64,000 bases of DNA from an uncultured Rubrobacteraceae bacterium (GCA_902806065.1 CADCVE010000022.1:1-64000), one strand, 5' to 3'. Shown: positions 26,235 to 36,099, counted from the first letter of the stretch. The notes: generated from the letters alone by a model not told the origin. Made by a program: numbers and translations.

Positions 26235-27101
26235 TTAGATGGTGAGCGTTGCGAGTTCCTCGTCGTCGAGTACCAGGGAGGCGGCGGCGATATTCTCTTC
26301 GAGATGCGCGACCGAGGAGGTGCCGGGTATCGGGAGCATCACCGGGGAGCGCCACAGGAGCCAGGCCAGCGCGATCTGGCCGGGGGCAGCGTCGTGGCGG
26401 GCGGAGATCTCATCCAGCGAACCACCCGGCCGCGCCAGGTCACCGGTAGCCAGCGGGAACCACGGTATAAAACCTATCCCCTCCCGCTCGCAGAAGTCGA
26501 GCACGTCCTCCGAGCTTTGGTCGTTGAGGTTGAAGCGGTTCTGCACCGACGCTATCGGCACTGTCTCCCGCGCCTGCCGGATCTCTTCGACGCTCACCTC
26601 CGAGAGGCCGACGTGACGTATCTTACCCTCATCCCGCAGCTCGGCCAGAACCCCGAGCGACTCCTCTGCCGGGACCTCCGGATCTATGCGGTGCAACTGG
26701 TAGAGGTCTATCCGGTCGACCTTTAGTCGTTTCAAGCTCCCCTCACACGCCTCGCGCAGATGCTCTGGTCTGCCGTCGGGCCGCCACTGCCCCGGCCCGT
26801 CCCGCAACAGACCACCCTTGGTGGCTATCACCAGATTCTCCGGGTATGGATACAGAGTCTCCCCGATCAAAAGCTCGGAGACGTCCGGGCCATAAGAGTC
26901 GGCGGTATCTATGAGGTTCACGTTGAGCTCGACCGCCCGCCGCAGAACGCGCTTCGCCTCCTCCGGGTCCTCGGGCTCGCCCCAGATCCCGGAACCCGTT
27001 ATACGCATCGCGCCAAAGGCGAGGCGGTTCACGCGCAGGTCGCCACCGATATCGAAGGTGCCGGCAGCCCCCGCATCCGCCCGAACGTTCTGGTCAGTCA
27101 T
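26235..27101 (-). CDS. Aldo/keto reductase
   Basis: 288 residues. Tetrad residues are Asp65 and Tyr70 in LIDTADSY, Lys95 in ATKGG, and His137 in LYQLHRID. The ending [10 protein letters not shown] near the cofactor loop resembles the YdbC/oxidoreductase AKR13-like group. ATG 27101 is preferred over a longer frame because AAGGAG lies 10 nt upstream. It is first of a two-gene operon with the FAD oxidase, which may process an amine or sugar-alcohol substrate sequentially. Confidence 0.88.
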   Translation of the reverse strand: MTDQNVRADAGAAGTFDIGGDLRVNRLAFGAMRITGSGIWGEPEDPEEAKRVLRRAVELNVNLIDTADSYGPDVSELLIGETLYPYPENLVIATKGGLLRDGPGQWRPDGRPEHLREACEGSLKRLKVDRIDLYQLHRIDPEVPAEESLGVLAELRDEGKIRHVGLSEVSVEEIRQARETVPIASVQNRFNLNDQSSEDVLDFCEREGIGFIPWFPLATGDLARPGGSLDEISARHDAAPGQIALAWLLWRSPVMLPIPGTSSVAHLEENIAAASLVLDDEELATLTI

Positions 27102-27200
27102 GTCTTCAAAGCTCCTTCTCGAAATCGTCGCCATTGAAAATACGCAAACTGGAATGTTATCGAACGAGACCCGGCGCACTGTGAACGAAGCATCCTACCC

Positions 27201-28325
27201 TCAAGTAACGTCCTCGGTAACTTCGGCCCCGCTCTCGACGGACTCGCCGGGGAAGACGCTCACGCCGGCCGAAACGGTAGCCCCCTCTCCCACCTCGACC
27301 TCATCCCCGATTGTGCTACCTTCGAGTAGACGAGCTTTATCCCCCACCTTGCAAGAACGTCCAACCAGAGCGCCGTCGAGCTCAGCACCCTCTCCGATGG
27401 AGGTCCCTTCAGCTACGGTGCTGCGGGCCACCGAAGCGCCCGCCTGCACGTAAACACCCGAGCCGAGGACCGAGTAGGGTCCGATACGGGCACCTGGGCC
27501 GGCCCAGACATTATCCCCGAGGACAACGGGGCCCTTTAGCGCCGTCATACCCACCGCCGTCCCGCTCCCGGCGTAGACGCCTTCACGTGGTTGGTCTCCG
27601 GGCGGCTGTACACCGCGGACCTTGCCGTCGAGCACGTCCCTCTGAGCGCCCATGTACTGCTCGATATCGCCGATGTCCTCCCAATAGCCCTCCATCACGT
27701 ACCCGTACACGGGGCGCTCCTCTTGCAAGAGTTTGGGGAAGAGCTCCTTGGACCAATCGTACTCCTGGCCCTCGGGGATGTCTCGCAGGACGCCCGGCTC
27801 CACTATATAGATGCCGGTGTTCGCCGTGTTTGAAAAGACTTCGTCCGGGTCCGGCTTCTCCAGGAACTCTGTGACGCGCCCGTCGTCGTCGACCACTACT
27901 ATGCCGAACCCAGAAGGGTCCTCGACTTTCTTCAGGACCAGGGTAACCTCGGCTCCGCGCTCCTCGTGCAAGGCTACGGCTTGCTGCAGGTCTACGTCCG
28001 TTAGAGCGTCGCCGGAGACGACTATGAACCTCTCCGTCAATCGGTCCTCGACGTACTTCACGGAGCCGGCCGTGCCGAGCGGCTCCTCCTCGACCGAGTA
28101 CTTCATCTTCACACCCCACTTGGAGCCGTCGCCGAAATAGTCCTGGATCACCTCAGGCATAAACTCCAGGGTAACCAAAATATCATCGAAGCCGTAGCGT
28201 TTGAGGAGCCGCACTATATGCTCCATGCAGGGCGTATTGGCTATGGGGATCATGGGTTTGGGCTGGTTGCTCGTCAACGGCTGCAGCCTCGTCCCTTTCC
28301 CTCCGGCCATAATAACCGCTTTCAT
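27201..28325 (-). CDS. NDP-sugar synthase (GDP-mannose/glucose-1-P type)
   Basis: 374 residues. The N-terminal nucleotidyltransferase domain has the signature VIMAGGKGTRLQPLT with the Lys in QPKPMIPI, plus SGDALTDVD for metal. Residues 255-374 form a left-handed beta-helix of hexapeptide repeats. It transfers a nucleotide to a sugar 1-phosphate. Closest pattern is the actinobacterial mannose-1-phosphate guanylyltransferase usually fused to phosphomannomutase (about 830 residues); here the mutase part is absent. RBS AAGGAGAG precedes the ATG. It is divergent from mannosylglycerate hydrolase, suggesting supply of a donor for mannosyl- or glucosylglycerate. Confidence 0.88.
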   Translation of the reverse strand: MKAVIMAGGKGTRLQPLTSNQPKPMIPIANTPCMEHIVRLLKRYGFDDILVTLEFMPEVIQDYFGDGSKWGVKMKYSVEEEPLGTAGSVKYVEDRLTERFIVVSGDALTDVDLQQAVALHEERGAEVTLVLKKVEDPSGFGIVVVDDDGRVTEFLEKPDPDEVFSNTANTGIYIVEPGVLRDIPEGQEYDWSKELFPKLLQEERPVYGYVMEGYWEDIGDIEQYMGAQRDVLDGKVRGVQPPGDQPREGVYAGSGTAVGMTALKGPVVLGDNVWAGPGARIGPYSVLGSGVYVQAGASVARSTVAEGTSIGEGAELDGALVGRSCKVGDKARLLEGSTIGDEVEVGEGATVSAGVSVFPGESVESGAEVTEDVT

Positions 28326-28613
28326 ACTCTCCTTACTCCCTCTGTAGCATGATCACTGATTGCCACGTACACCTTTACCCCGAAGAGCGCTCCTCCAAAT
28401 AGAGTCGCTACCACCATCGTCTCCCTGCTACGACCGGTAACAAGGCTCGAAGCGGTTTGGCGTGGTTCGGGGCCGAATTACGGCGTGCGGCTGAAAGGGG
28501 CTTTCGCGGGCTATGGTGACCGGTATCTCTGCCCGGTCTTTTGTGTAGACCGCGCCGCAAGTACCCTATACTGCTCCGGCACACGGGGCAAACAACGAAG
28601 TGAGGGCGAAGAC

Positions 28614-29948
28614 ATGACAGATAGTAACTTGGCTCTGCTCATCCGGCGGGCGAAGATGGTCCTGGACTTCAACCGGGTCGAGAGCTACACGCAGCCGGGG
28701 CCGCGACTGTACCCGCACCAGTGGTCCTGGGACTCGGGTTTTATCGCCATGGGGTACGCTCACTACGACCAGGATCGGGCCGTAAACGAGTTGAACCACC
28801 TCTTCGACAGCCAGTGGAAGAACGGCCTCCTGCCTCAGATCGTCTTTAACCCGGACTTTAGCGAGTACTTCCCAGGGGTCGGTTTCTGGCACGCGGACCG
28901 CAGCCCAAACGCACCCCTCCACCACAAGACCTCCGGCGTGGTCCAGCCACCCATTCACGCCACCGCCGCATTGCACGTATACAGGCACGCCCAGAACGAG
29001 GCGCGGGCGCGGAAGTTTCTAGAGAGGGCGTTCCCACACCTCGCGGCGTGGCACGAGTATCTTTATAGGGACCGGGACCCTGAGGGTACGGGGTTGGCTT
29101 ATATACGCCATCCCTGGGAGTCCGGGATGGATAACTCGCCCATGTGGGATGAGACCATGATGAGGATGCATCTGCGGCCGGATGAGATCCCGCCGTACCA
29201 GCGCGCTGATACGCACCTCGTCGCCGTGGATGATCGGCCGGTGAATGCGGCTTATGATCGGTTTGCGTGGCTCGTGCAGCTCTTCGCCGAGCATAACTAC
29301 GATGAGGCTCGAATCCGCGAGGACTGTCCCTTTCTCGTGCAGGACGTGCTTTTCAACACCCTGCTGTGTAAGGCGGGGCACGACCTGGCGGAGATCGCGC
29401 GCGTTTTAGGCGAGGACCCGTCGACCTTTGAGGCGCAGGCGCTACAGACCGCCAGCGCTATAAACGAGAGGCTCTGGGACGAGGAGCGCGCGATCTACAT
29501 GGACTACGACATAGTTACCGATGAGCCTATACGGGTGTTCGTAGCGGCGGGCTTTACGCCTCTCTACGCGGGCATTCCGGACGAGGATCAGACTCGGAGG
29601 CTACTTGGCACGCTGGAGAATTCCGGGTTCAGCTTCGGGGCGAAGGGTTGTTACTCCGTACCGAGCTACGACCGGTACGGCTACGGGTTCTCGCCGGTGC
29701 AGTACTGGCGCGGGCCGGTGTGGGTGAACATAAACTGGCTGCTCCTGCGCGGCCTCGAACGTTATGGCCTTGACGCGCAAGCGGATCACCTGCGACAGAC
29801 CACGATCGATCTGGTCCGGGAAGGCGGCTTCTACGAGTACTTCCACCCCACGCGCGGCAACGGCCACGGCTCGGACTTCTTCTCCTGGACCGCCGCCCTG
29901 CTCCTCGACATACTGCTCGACGCAACACCTAAGACTAACGGTCGCTGA
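28614..29948 (+). CDS. mgH: Mannosylglycerate hydrolase, GH63
   Basis: 444 residues from ATG 28614 (GAGGGCG upstream; the longer frame is unsupported). GH63 clan GH-G features: YPHQWSWDSGF with the general acid Asp, RHPWESGMDNSP, and QYWRGPVWVNINWLL, with E in the final helices. The sequence type and length match the characterised mannosylglycerate/glucosylglycerate hydrolases of Thermus and Rubrobacter radiotolerans. It releases mannose (or glucose) and D-glycerate from the compatible solute when osmotic or thermal stress ends. An SDR follows at 8 nt, so the two are co-transcribed. Confidence 0.85.
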   Translation: MTDSNLALLIRRAKMVLDFNRVESYTQPGPRLYPHQWSWDSGFIAMGYAHYDQDRAVNELNHLFDSQWKNGLLPQIVFNPDFSEYFPGVGFWHADRSPNAPLHHKTSGVVQPPIHATAALHVYRHAQNEARARKFLERAFPHLAAWHEYLYRDRDPEGTGLAYIRHPWESGMDNSPMWDETMMRMHLRPDEIPPYQRADTHLVAVDDRPVNAAYDRFAWLVQLFAEHNYDEARIREDCPFLVQDVLFNTLLCKAGHDLAEIARVLGEDPSTFEAQALQTASAINERLWDEERAIYMDYDIVTDEPIRVFVAAGFTPLYAGIPDEDQTRRLLGTLENSGFSFGAKGCYSVPSYDRYGYGFSPVQYWRGPVWVNINWLLLRGLERYGLDAQADHLRQTTIDLVREGGFYEYFHPTRGNGHGSDFFSWTAALLLDILLDATPKTNGR

Positions 29949-29956
29949 GGAGGACC

Positions 29957-30724
29957 ATGCAGCTCGCGAATAAGGTGGCGGCCGTAACGGGAGCCGGAAC
30001 GGGCATCGGCAAGGCCATCGCGCTGGGCTTCGCCGGAGAAGGAGCGGCAGTCGTCGTAGACTACGCGGGGCACCCCGAAGCGGCCCAGGAGACGGTCCGG
30101 GAGATCGAGGCCGCGGGAGAAAAGGCCGTCGCTGTTCAGGCGGACGTTACGGAGCAGGAGGACGTACGGGCATTGGTCCAGGCTTGCGTCGCAGAGTTCG
30201 GTCGTATGGACATCCTGGTGAACAACGCGGGTGTAGAGCACAAGATGCCGTTCCTGGAGACACCGCTCGACGTGTGGAACAAGGCCATCGCCGTAAACCT
30301 TACCGGTCCGTGGCTCGGCTGCCAGGAGGCGGCGAAGCAGATGGTCTCGCAGGGCACTCCCGGGCGGATCATCAACATCTCCAGCGTGCACGAGGATCTG
30401 CCGATGCCAACCAACTCCCCGTACTGCGCGGCCAAGGGAAGCGTACGCATGCTCATGCGTACTATAGCCGTCGAGCTCGCCCCCTACGGCATCACCGTCA
30501 ACAACATCGCCCCCGGCGCCGTCGACACCCCGATGGACGCCCCGCTAAAAGCCCGACCCGACCAGATGCAAGAGCTGCTCTCGGAGATACCCTTGGGAAG
30601 GATGGGCAAGCCCGAGGAGATAGCGTCTCTGGCCGTCTATCTGGCCTCCGACGCCTCGTCCTACATCACCGGTAGCACCTTCTTGATAGACGGCGGCATG
30701 ATCCGGCGGGCGGGGAGCCTGTAA
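29957..30724 (+). CDS. SDR, glucose 1-dehydrogenase-like
   Basis: 255 residues of the classical SDR family: TGAGTGIGKAI cofactor loop, NNAGVEHKM, Ser in NISSVHE and the YCAAKG pair Tyr/Lys, followed by PGAVDTPM. The pattern is closest to glucose 1-dehydrogenases and gluconate 5-dehydrogenase-type SDRs. GAGGAGG lies directly before the ATG, 8 nt after the mannosylglycerate hydrolase stop. Co-transcription suggests it oxidises the mannose or glucose freed by the hydrolase, which is inference. Confidence 0.85.
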   Translation: MQLANKVAAVTGAGTGIGKAIALGFAGEGAAVVVDYAGHPEAAQETVREIEAAGEKAVAVQADVTEQEDVRALVQACVAEFGRMDILVNNAGVEHKMPFLETPLDVWNKAIAVNLTGPWLGCQEAAKQMVSQGTPGRIINISSVHEDLPMPTNSPYCAAKGSVRMLMRTIAVELAPYGITVNNIAPGAVDTPMDAPLKARPDQMQELLSEIPLGRMGKPEEIASLAVYLASDASSYITGSTFLIDGGMIRRAGSL

Positions 30725-30769
30725 AGCTACCATCCGCTCGTATGGGCACGTTCCGAGGATGATATACGC

Positions 30770-30890
30770 TTGACTGGCAGGCACGTGACGATACCGCGTC
30801 AAGTCGGCCTGCTCGTTCTTTTGTCAGCTCTTTGGGGCGGCATGTTCCTTCTCGTAAAGTACCGTTTTTGGTATATGTCCCAACACTCTA
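30770..30890 (+). pseudogene. EamA transporter N-terminal stub
   Basis: From TTG 30770 the frame reads TGRHVTIPRQVGLLVLLSALWGGMFLLVK, the first helix with the ALWGG motif of EamA/DMT-family exporters (normally about 290 residues). Coding similarity ends after about 30 residues. Confidence 0.55.
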
Positions 30891-31180
30891 CAAGCAGGCT
30901 TCAGAAGCGAGTACCTTGCAGATCAGAGCGGGGAACGGGAAACCTCTGGAGGGTGTGTCCGGCGCCGCCAGGCGTTGTAAATTTCTTGGAAAGAAGTTCG
31001 AGTGAGGAGGGATTGACATGTTTTCGAGCTTGGTACGATAGGGTTGGCAGCTGTGGTGGCCATGCCTGCTTACATGGCGGCATGGGTCGTCGGTGTTTTG
31101 TAGTCACGCGATCTCCAGACTGTGTTGTAATACACGTAATCGTGCCAAACCGGGTTTGCGAGGGGGTGTGAGGTAAAGCC

Positions 31181-32518
31181 TTGAAGATGGTGGTTCGGGG
31201 GGCTTTCTGGATCTTCGTATACCTGATGGTAGCCGTGGCCCCACTGCTCTTCGCCTGGTCGGGGCCGGAGCCCGGACGCGGTCTCCTCATCAACCTCTCC
31301 GTGGCTCTAGGCTTCGTGGGGCTCGCAATGATGGGCCTGCAATTCGCCCTTGTCGCCCGCTTCAAGTCCGTCTCCGCACCCTTTGGCATGGACGTCGTGC
31401 TGCAGTACCACCGGCAGATGGCTTACGTCGCCCTCCTCTTCATCCTGGCCCACCCGTTGCTGTTGTTCGTTGAAGATACACGGTTTCTCGCGTTGTTGAA
31501 CCCCGTGACCGCTCCCTTGCGGGCGCATATGGCGGTGACCTCGACGGTGGCGTTGCTCATTCTGGTGGCGCTCTCGGTATGGCGCAAGAAGTTGAAGATA
31601 AGCTACGAGATGTGGCAGCTCACGCACGGCGTGCTAGGCGTCGTGATCATCGCGACCGCCCTCGCGCACGTCTTCCTCGTCGGCTACTACGTAGACGAGC
31701 CCTGGGAGAGGGCGCTGTGGCTGGCGATGTCCGCCGCGTTCGTCTTTCTGCTCGTTTGGGTGCGCGTCGTCAGGCCGCTCCAGCGTTACCGCAGCCCGTG
31801 GCGCGTGAAGGAGGTTATCCCCGAGCGGGGCGAGACCTCTACCATAGTGCTCGAGCAGCAAAACGGGAACGGCTTCCATTTCGAGCCGGGTCAGTTCGCC
31901 TGGATAATGGCCGGCAAGTCGCCCTTCGCGATCACTCAACATCCATTCTCCATCTCCTCCAGCGCCGAGCAGCCCGATCGGGTAACACTGAGCGTCAAGT
32001 CCGCCGGAGACTTCACCTCCTCCATAGCTGCCCTGAAGCCTGGAGCCACCGTCTACCTCGATGGCCCACACGGCGCGTTCACCATAGACCGCCACGAAGG
32101 ACCGGGCTTCGTCTTCATCGGCGCTGGAGTAGGCGTCACGCCGCTGATGAGCATGCTGCGCACGCTCGCCGACCGGAAAGATGTCCGCCCCTGCTACCTC
32201 TTCCTGGGCAACCGCAATCAGGAGAGCATCACCTTCCGCGAGGAGATAGAAGCCTTGAAATCCAGGCTCGACCTGAAGGTAATTCACGTCCTGAGCCGCC
32301 CCGATGAAGGCTGGGAGGGCGAGAAGGGCCATATTGACGCGTCCGTAGTGAGCCGGGGCCTTACCGGCGAAGATCATAGGCGCCTGCCGCCGCGCTGCCA
32401 GCGCCTCGTGTACTTCATCTGTGGACCCGAGGCGATGATGGACGCCGCGGAGCACGCCCTCGCGCAACTTGGGGCACCGGCGGAGAACGTCCACTCCGAG
32501 CGGTTCGGCATGGTCTGA
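31181..32518 (+). CDS. Ferric-reductase-like transmembrane flavocytochrome
   Basis: 445 residues. Residues 1-210 form six transmembrane helices with haem-ligand histidines in VLQYHRQMAYVAL, ILAHPLLL, WQLTHGVLG and ALAHVFL. The C-terminal ferredoxin-reductase part has HPFSISS (FAD), GAGVGVTPLMSML (NAD(P)H) and YFICGPEAMM. It would pass electrons from NAD(P)H via FAD and two haems across the membrane to ferric iron, oxygen or a quinone. TTG 31181 is 6 nt from GAGGT; ATG 31187 is an alternative. It is followed by a 33-residue membrane peptide with a strong RBS. Confidence 0.9.
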   Translation: MKMVVRGAFWIFVYLMVAVAPLLFAWSGPEPGRGLLINLSVALGFVGLAMMGLQFALVARFKSVSAPFGMDVVLQYHRQMAYVALLFILAHPLLLFVEDTRFLALLNPVTAPLRAHMAVTSTVALLILVALSVWRKKLKISYEMWQLTHGVLGVVIIATALAHVFLVGYYVDEPWERALWLAMSAAFVFLLVWVRVVRPLQRYRSPWRVKEVIPERGETSTIVLEQQNGNGFHFEPGQFAWIMAGKSPFAITQHPFSISSSAEQPDRVTLSVKSAGDFTSSIAALKPGATVYLDGPHGAFTIDRHEGPGFVFIGAGVGVTPLMSMLRTLADRKDVRPCYLFLGNRNQESITFREEIEALKSRLDLKVIHVLSRPDEGWEGEKGHIDASVVSRGLTGEDHRRLPPRCQRLVYFICGPEAMMDAAEHALAQLGAPAENVHSERFGMV

Positions 32519-32531
32519 GGAGGTAAGGGTT

Positions 32532-32633
32532 ATGCGACAGGCTTACACGACCGGGCTGGTAGTTCTTACCATGGCGCTTCTCCTCCTCGCGTGTGTGCTC
32601 TTCGCGCTCGCCCAGGGGGGCCAGAGCCCCTGA
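32532..32633 (+). CDS. 33-residue single-helix membrane peptide
   Basis: Starts at ATG 32532 with a perfect GAGGAGGT 10 nt upstream and directly follows the flavocytochrome stop (13 nt). The peptide has a short polar N-terminus, one hydrophobic helix (LVVLTMALLLLACVLFALA) and a QGGQSP tail. Small subunits of this sort stabilise cytochrome complexes elsewhere, so it may be an accessory subunit of the flavocytochrome; that is inference from position. Too short for homology by eye. Confidence 0.6.
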   Translation: MRQAYTTGLVVLTMALLLLACVLFALAQGGQSP

Positions 32634-32697
32634 TCCAGGCAGACCCGAAGAGTAAAGTAGCAATCTTTTTGCTTGCGTACCTGAAGAGGAGGTCCGG

Positions 32698-33240
32698 ATG
32701 GCGGTAAAGGAAGGTTGGCGCGGCAGGTTCTTCGAGGACTTCGAGGTCGGTGATGTCTACGAGCACCCTCTGGGGAGGACTGTTACCACAACAGACAACG
32801 CGTGGTTTACCTTGCTTACCCAAAATACTGCTGCAATTCATTTTGACCATCATTATGCGGCGCAGACCAAGTTCGGCCGACCTCTCGTAGACTCCACTTT
32901 CACCCTGGCCCTGGTGACGGGACAGAGCGTTACCGACGTCTCCCAGAACGTCTTCGCCAACCTCGGCTGGGACGAGGTCAGGCTCCCGGCGCCAGTCTTC
33001 GAGGGCGATACCATCTACTCTCAGTCCGAGGTGCTGGAGACGCGCGAGTCAAAATCCCGCGAGAACGTCGGCATCGTTACTGTAAAGACCACCGGATACA
33101 ATCAGGACGGCACAGTCGTTATCTCGTTCAAGCGTACGATCTTGGTCTACAAGCAAGGCCACGCCCCGAAGATACCCCGTCTCATCCCTGGAGAGCTCGT
33201 CTCAGGAGATGGTGAGACCAAGAACCGCAGTGGCACGTAA
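32698..33240 (+). CDS. MaoC-family dehydratase
   Basis: 180 residues of the hotdog fold. The catalytic region NTAAIHFDHHYAAQTKFGRPLVDSTFT carries the Asp/His pair of MaoC-type hydratases; the N-terminal FFEDFEVGDVYEHPLGRTVT is typical for mesaconyl-CoA or (R)-enoyl-CoA hydratases. GAGGAGG is 5 nt before the ATG. It is 64 nt after the small membrane peptide gene and could share its transcript. Similar hydratases often pair with CoA-transferase and acyl-CoA dehydrogenase genes like those at 61578-64000, which are far away here. Confidence 0.85.
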   Translation: MAVKEGWRGRFFEDFEVGDVYEHPLGRTVTTTDNAWFTLLTQNTAAIHFDHHYAAQTKFGRPLVDSTFTLALVTGQSVTDVSQNVFANLGWDEVRLPAPVFEGDTIYSQSEVLETRESKSRENVGIVTVKTTGYNQDGTVVISFKRTILVYKQGHAPKIPRLIPGELVSGDGETKNRSGT

Positions 33241-33396
33241 GCCAACTGTTCTGCTGTTGCATGCCGTTCATCATCCTTCCACAGTGCAAAACGCTACGAG
33301 CTACTCTTCCGTGCTGTGCTGGGTACTGATGGTACTCGGACGTGCGTTTCGCACGTACAATCGTAGACTAACTCAACTTCAGGTGTTGCTACAGGG

Positions 33397-33720
33397 TCAA
33401 CTTCTGGGTACTTCCAGAAAGAATCACGCTCCTTTTCCTACAATGTTTCCGGCGGTGAGCTTGCCCTATCGTGCTTTGGCAAGGTCTCGTGTGATTGAGG
33501 GGCCAAGACCGTGCCACCTTCTTCGTGGGTTCTAGCGGCCTCCGCACGGTACAAACGTCGAAAATATGAGGCGAGTGACCAGGGGATATACTAGGCCCCG
33601 TATCCGAGACCGCAACTTTGACGAGGCGGCTATCTTGGCTGCGGACTACGGTTACGGAAGCCGGGCGCGATGATAATGCCGCCACGAACGAGATCGCCTG
33701 CTATGTACCCTCTAACACAA
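33397..33720 (-). pseudogene. Histidine kinase ATPase-domain remnant
   Basis: Leftward frames give PASVTVVRSQDSRLVKVAV and SDTGPSISPGHSPHIFD (the G1 box and following helix of HATPase_c), then, shifted, ITRDLAKAR, a TAG, GKLTAGNIVGKGA, a TGA and FFLEVPRS with its stop at 33397. This is the final third of a sensor kinase, with two in-frame stops, a frameshift and no upstream domains. Confidence 0.75.
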
Positions 33721-33945
33721 AGCGTGTACAGATTAACGCCTGCTTATAGCATGCTAGGCAAGTTAGGCATCCTTCGAACAGTTTTCCGGGCGCAAGGGTA
33801 TCTGGCGAATTCCGAGCTGGGTTGAACTACTCCCGAAACAGCCACAAAACCCCACTCGATGGTCCTCCGGTGAGGGCTTTCGGGCCCTCAACAAGGCCCT
33901 TCTTGTACCTACCGAGGATTTTTCAGGTGGCCTTAGAGATGGAAG

Positions 33946-35016
33946 TCATAAAGATTCGACTTCAGAGAATTCAGCCAAGGATTTGCTCTGAACTTCACCA
34001 TCCTGGTTATCCAGCGGCTTAAACGAGCTAGACCCTTTTTTCCACTCTTTCCACAACCATGATCCCCAAAGGGGATAGGGCATTTCGTCCTTACCTAGGG
34101 TACCGTCTGTTAAATTCTCCGCGCAGTAGAGCCAAAAACAAGCATAACCGCCAAAGCGCGCGCTCAAGTGTTGTAGGTCTTCGTAGTAGGTGCGCGCCAG
34201 GTGAGCAGCCAACCGAATAGACATATTCTCTTGGGATCCAGGGTTGATCTTACCTCTTTTAGCCTCCGGCGCGTGAGAGGGATCGACTTCCAGGAACCCG
34301 TAAAGGCGATGTAGCAGTTGAGCGGGGTAGAAATGGATATCTTCGAGGAATCCGATGAAGATTTGCTCGTCTGGGTAAAAACGTCGCCACTTCTCCAGGC
34401 TCCGAAGGTAGCTTGTATGAGCTACTACTGTAGGTTGTCTGAAGAAGCTCTCGAAGAACGGTTCATTGGTTATCGCTTCCACCTTTTGTCCCATTCCTTT
34501 GAGGTTTCTGAGATGCATTATCGCAGAAGAGTAGGGCCTCTCTACAGGGTTGCGCATAAAGAAGATAACCTTGGCGTGCGGCATAAGTTTGTGTATACGG
34601 GCCACGCCCCCTTCTTCGAGGATTGAATAATCCGGGGTGGCCTCGCCGGTGATCTTTCCTCGCCCCTGCTCAAAAAGGGAGGCGTACCATTTATCGGAAG
34701 GAGAACGCCCAAAAAACTTGAGCGCCCACAGAAAGGTTTGAGAGTCGAAGTTCTTTCCGTATCGCCCGAAGCGCCTTTCCAGCAGGTATTGGAGCTGATA
34801 CCGCCAGTACCAAGGGTACCAATCTTCGTCGGTATACTCTTTCCTAGAAAGCCTGATGATTGAAGCGCCAAGCGAGGACTCCTTGATCCTCTCGTCGAAG
34901 TAGTGAAGCTCTTTGAGCGGTGGCGTCCATACGTTTGGGTGACGGGACAGGTTGGCGGCCAACCAGCTAGTACCCGCTTTCTGCGCTCCTATAATCAGAA
35001 AATCCGGGAACGGCAA
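33946..35016 (-). CDS. PAPS-dependent sulfotransferase
   Basis: 356 residues. The 5'-phosphosulfate loop is IGAQKAGTSWLAANL (residues 8-22) and the 3'-phosphate motif FMRNPVERPYSSAIMH (about 153-168), as in heparan-sulfate-type and bacterial sulfotransferases; it would transfer sulfate from PAPS to a hydroxyl or amine of a glycan or small molecule. TTG start at 35016 with AGGAGA 11 nt upstream. C-terminus is polar and lacks a membrane anchor. GC content is lower than surrounding genes. It neighbours glycan-modifying genes at 36-43 kb. Confidence 0.88.
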   Translation of the reverse strand: MPFPDFLIIGAQKAGTSWLAANLSRHPNVWTPPLKELHYFDERIKESSLGASIIRLSRKEYTDEDWYPWYWRYQLQYLLERRFGRYGKNFDSQTFLWALKFFGRSPSDKWYASLFEQGRGKITGEATPDYSILEEGGVARIHKLMPHAKVIFFMRNPVERPYSSAIMHLRNLKGMGQKVEAITNEPFFESFFRQPTVVAHTSYLRSLEKWRRFYPDEQIFIGFLEDIHFYPAQLLHRLYGFLEVDPSHAPEAKRGKINPGSQENMSIRLAAHLARTYYEDLQHLSARFGGYACFWLYCAENLTDGTLGKDEMPYPLWGSWLWKEWKKGSSSFKPLDNQDGEVQSKSLAEFSEVESL

Positions 35017-35214
35017 GGGTGGCTTTCTCCTCGTTTTACGGACTGGAGTGTAACAGACGTTTGTATGACAACGAAGTTTCCAAAACCCTTGATTCTTGAG
35101 GTTCCTCGAGAGTCAGGTGATCGAAAGGCTGTCAAGCTGTATGTCTGGAGTGTAGGCAGGAGGTCTAACTCAGGGAACGGAGCTCATCTGAAGTCCGGAC
35201 GAAGGGAGCATCAG

Positions 35215-36099
35215 ATGGCCAAACGAGAGGATACCCTGTCAACCCACCTCTTGGAAGAGGTAATCACAGTCCTGTTGTGCCTGGTAGACGACGCCTACTT
35301 CAACATCAACCCCAAAGGAGGTATCTATGCGTCCCTCAAGGAACTCTCCGATTCGGAGGTGATGACCTTGACCCTGTTCCAGCAGCTGCGGGGCGTAGAG
35401 AGCAAGCGCTCGGTCCTGCGCGATGTCGCCCGCTTCTTCTCGCACCTGTTCCCCAGCGTAGTCGGGCTCGCCCCTTCCTCGTTTCACCGGCGGGTGAGAA
35501 CCTGCGGTGTTTGTTGGAGCCCCTAAGGCGATCAATACTGCCCGATCTAGTGAGCGAACCCGAAACCCTCATCATCGATTCGACGTTGCTTTCGATGCTG
35601 CATCCCCGCCAAGTCCTGCAGTCGGCAGGCTTCGAGGGGGCAGCGTAGGTGAGATGGGGGTCCTTCTCGGTCTACGGGGTCAGGCTGCACCTCGTTTGTG
35701 CGACTAACCGGGTACCTGTCTGTTACGAACTGACCGCTGCCAACGTAGCGGATGTGAGGCTCATGGGGAAACTCTTGGCCAAGGCGGGGCTTCCGAGTGA
35801 GGACCTCGCAAGGAAGCTGGAGGTCTAGCTTATTGAAGCGCGGATCTGCAAGAGGAGTTGGCCGAGAGGGGGTCCTGTTAGTGACGGAGTGCAGCGCGCA
35901 AGGTGGCAAGAGGCAACAACAGGCGGAGATCGTCTTTTCGAGCCTTAAGCGGGTCTTCGGGATCAAGCGAACGCTAGCCAGGACCTTCGTAGGGCTGGTC
36001 ACCAGGATCGTAGTGAAAATTTCCGCCTACACTTATGCCTTCTACGTAAACCGGCTGCTGGGAAAGCCTCAGGGCCGGATGAAGGAACTGTGGGTATAA
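35215..36099 (+). pseudogene. IS982-type transposase, multiply broken
   Basis: ATG 35215 follows GGGAG. The frames read EVITVLLCLVDDAYF, LSDSEVMTLTLFQQLRGVES, then shifted LEPLRRSILPDLVSEPETL, a TAG in place of Trp before VRWGSFSVYGVRLHL, AANVADVRLMGKLLA, and in a third frame QQAEIVFSSLKRVFGI and YAFYVNRLLGKPQGR to a stop at 36099. This matches full-length IS982-like transposases seen in Rubrobacter. There are at least two frameshifts and one nonsense codon; terminal repeats were not identified. Confidence 0.8.
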
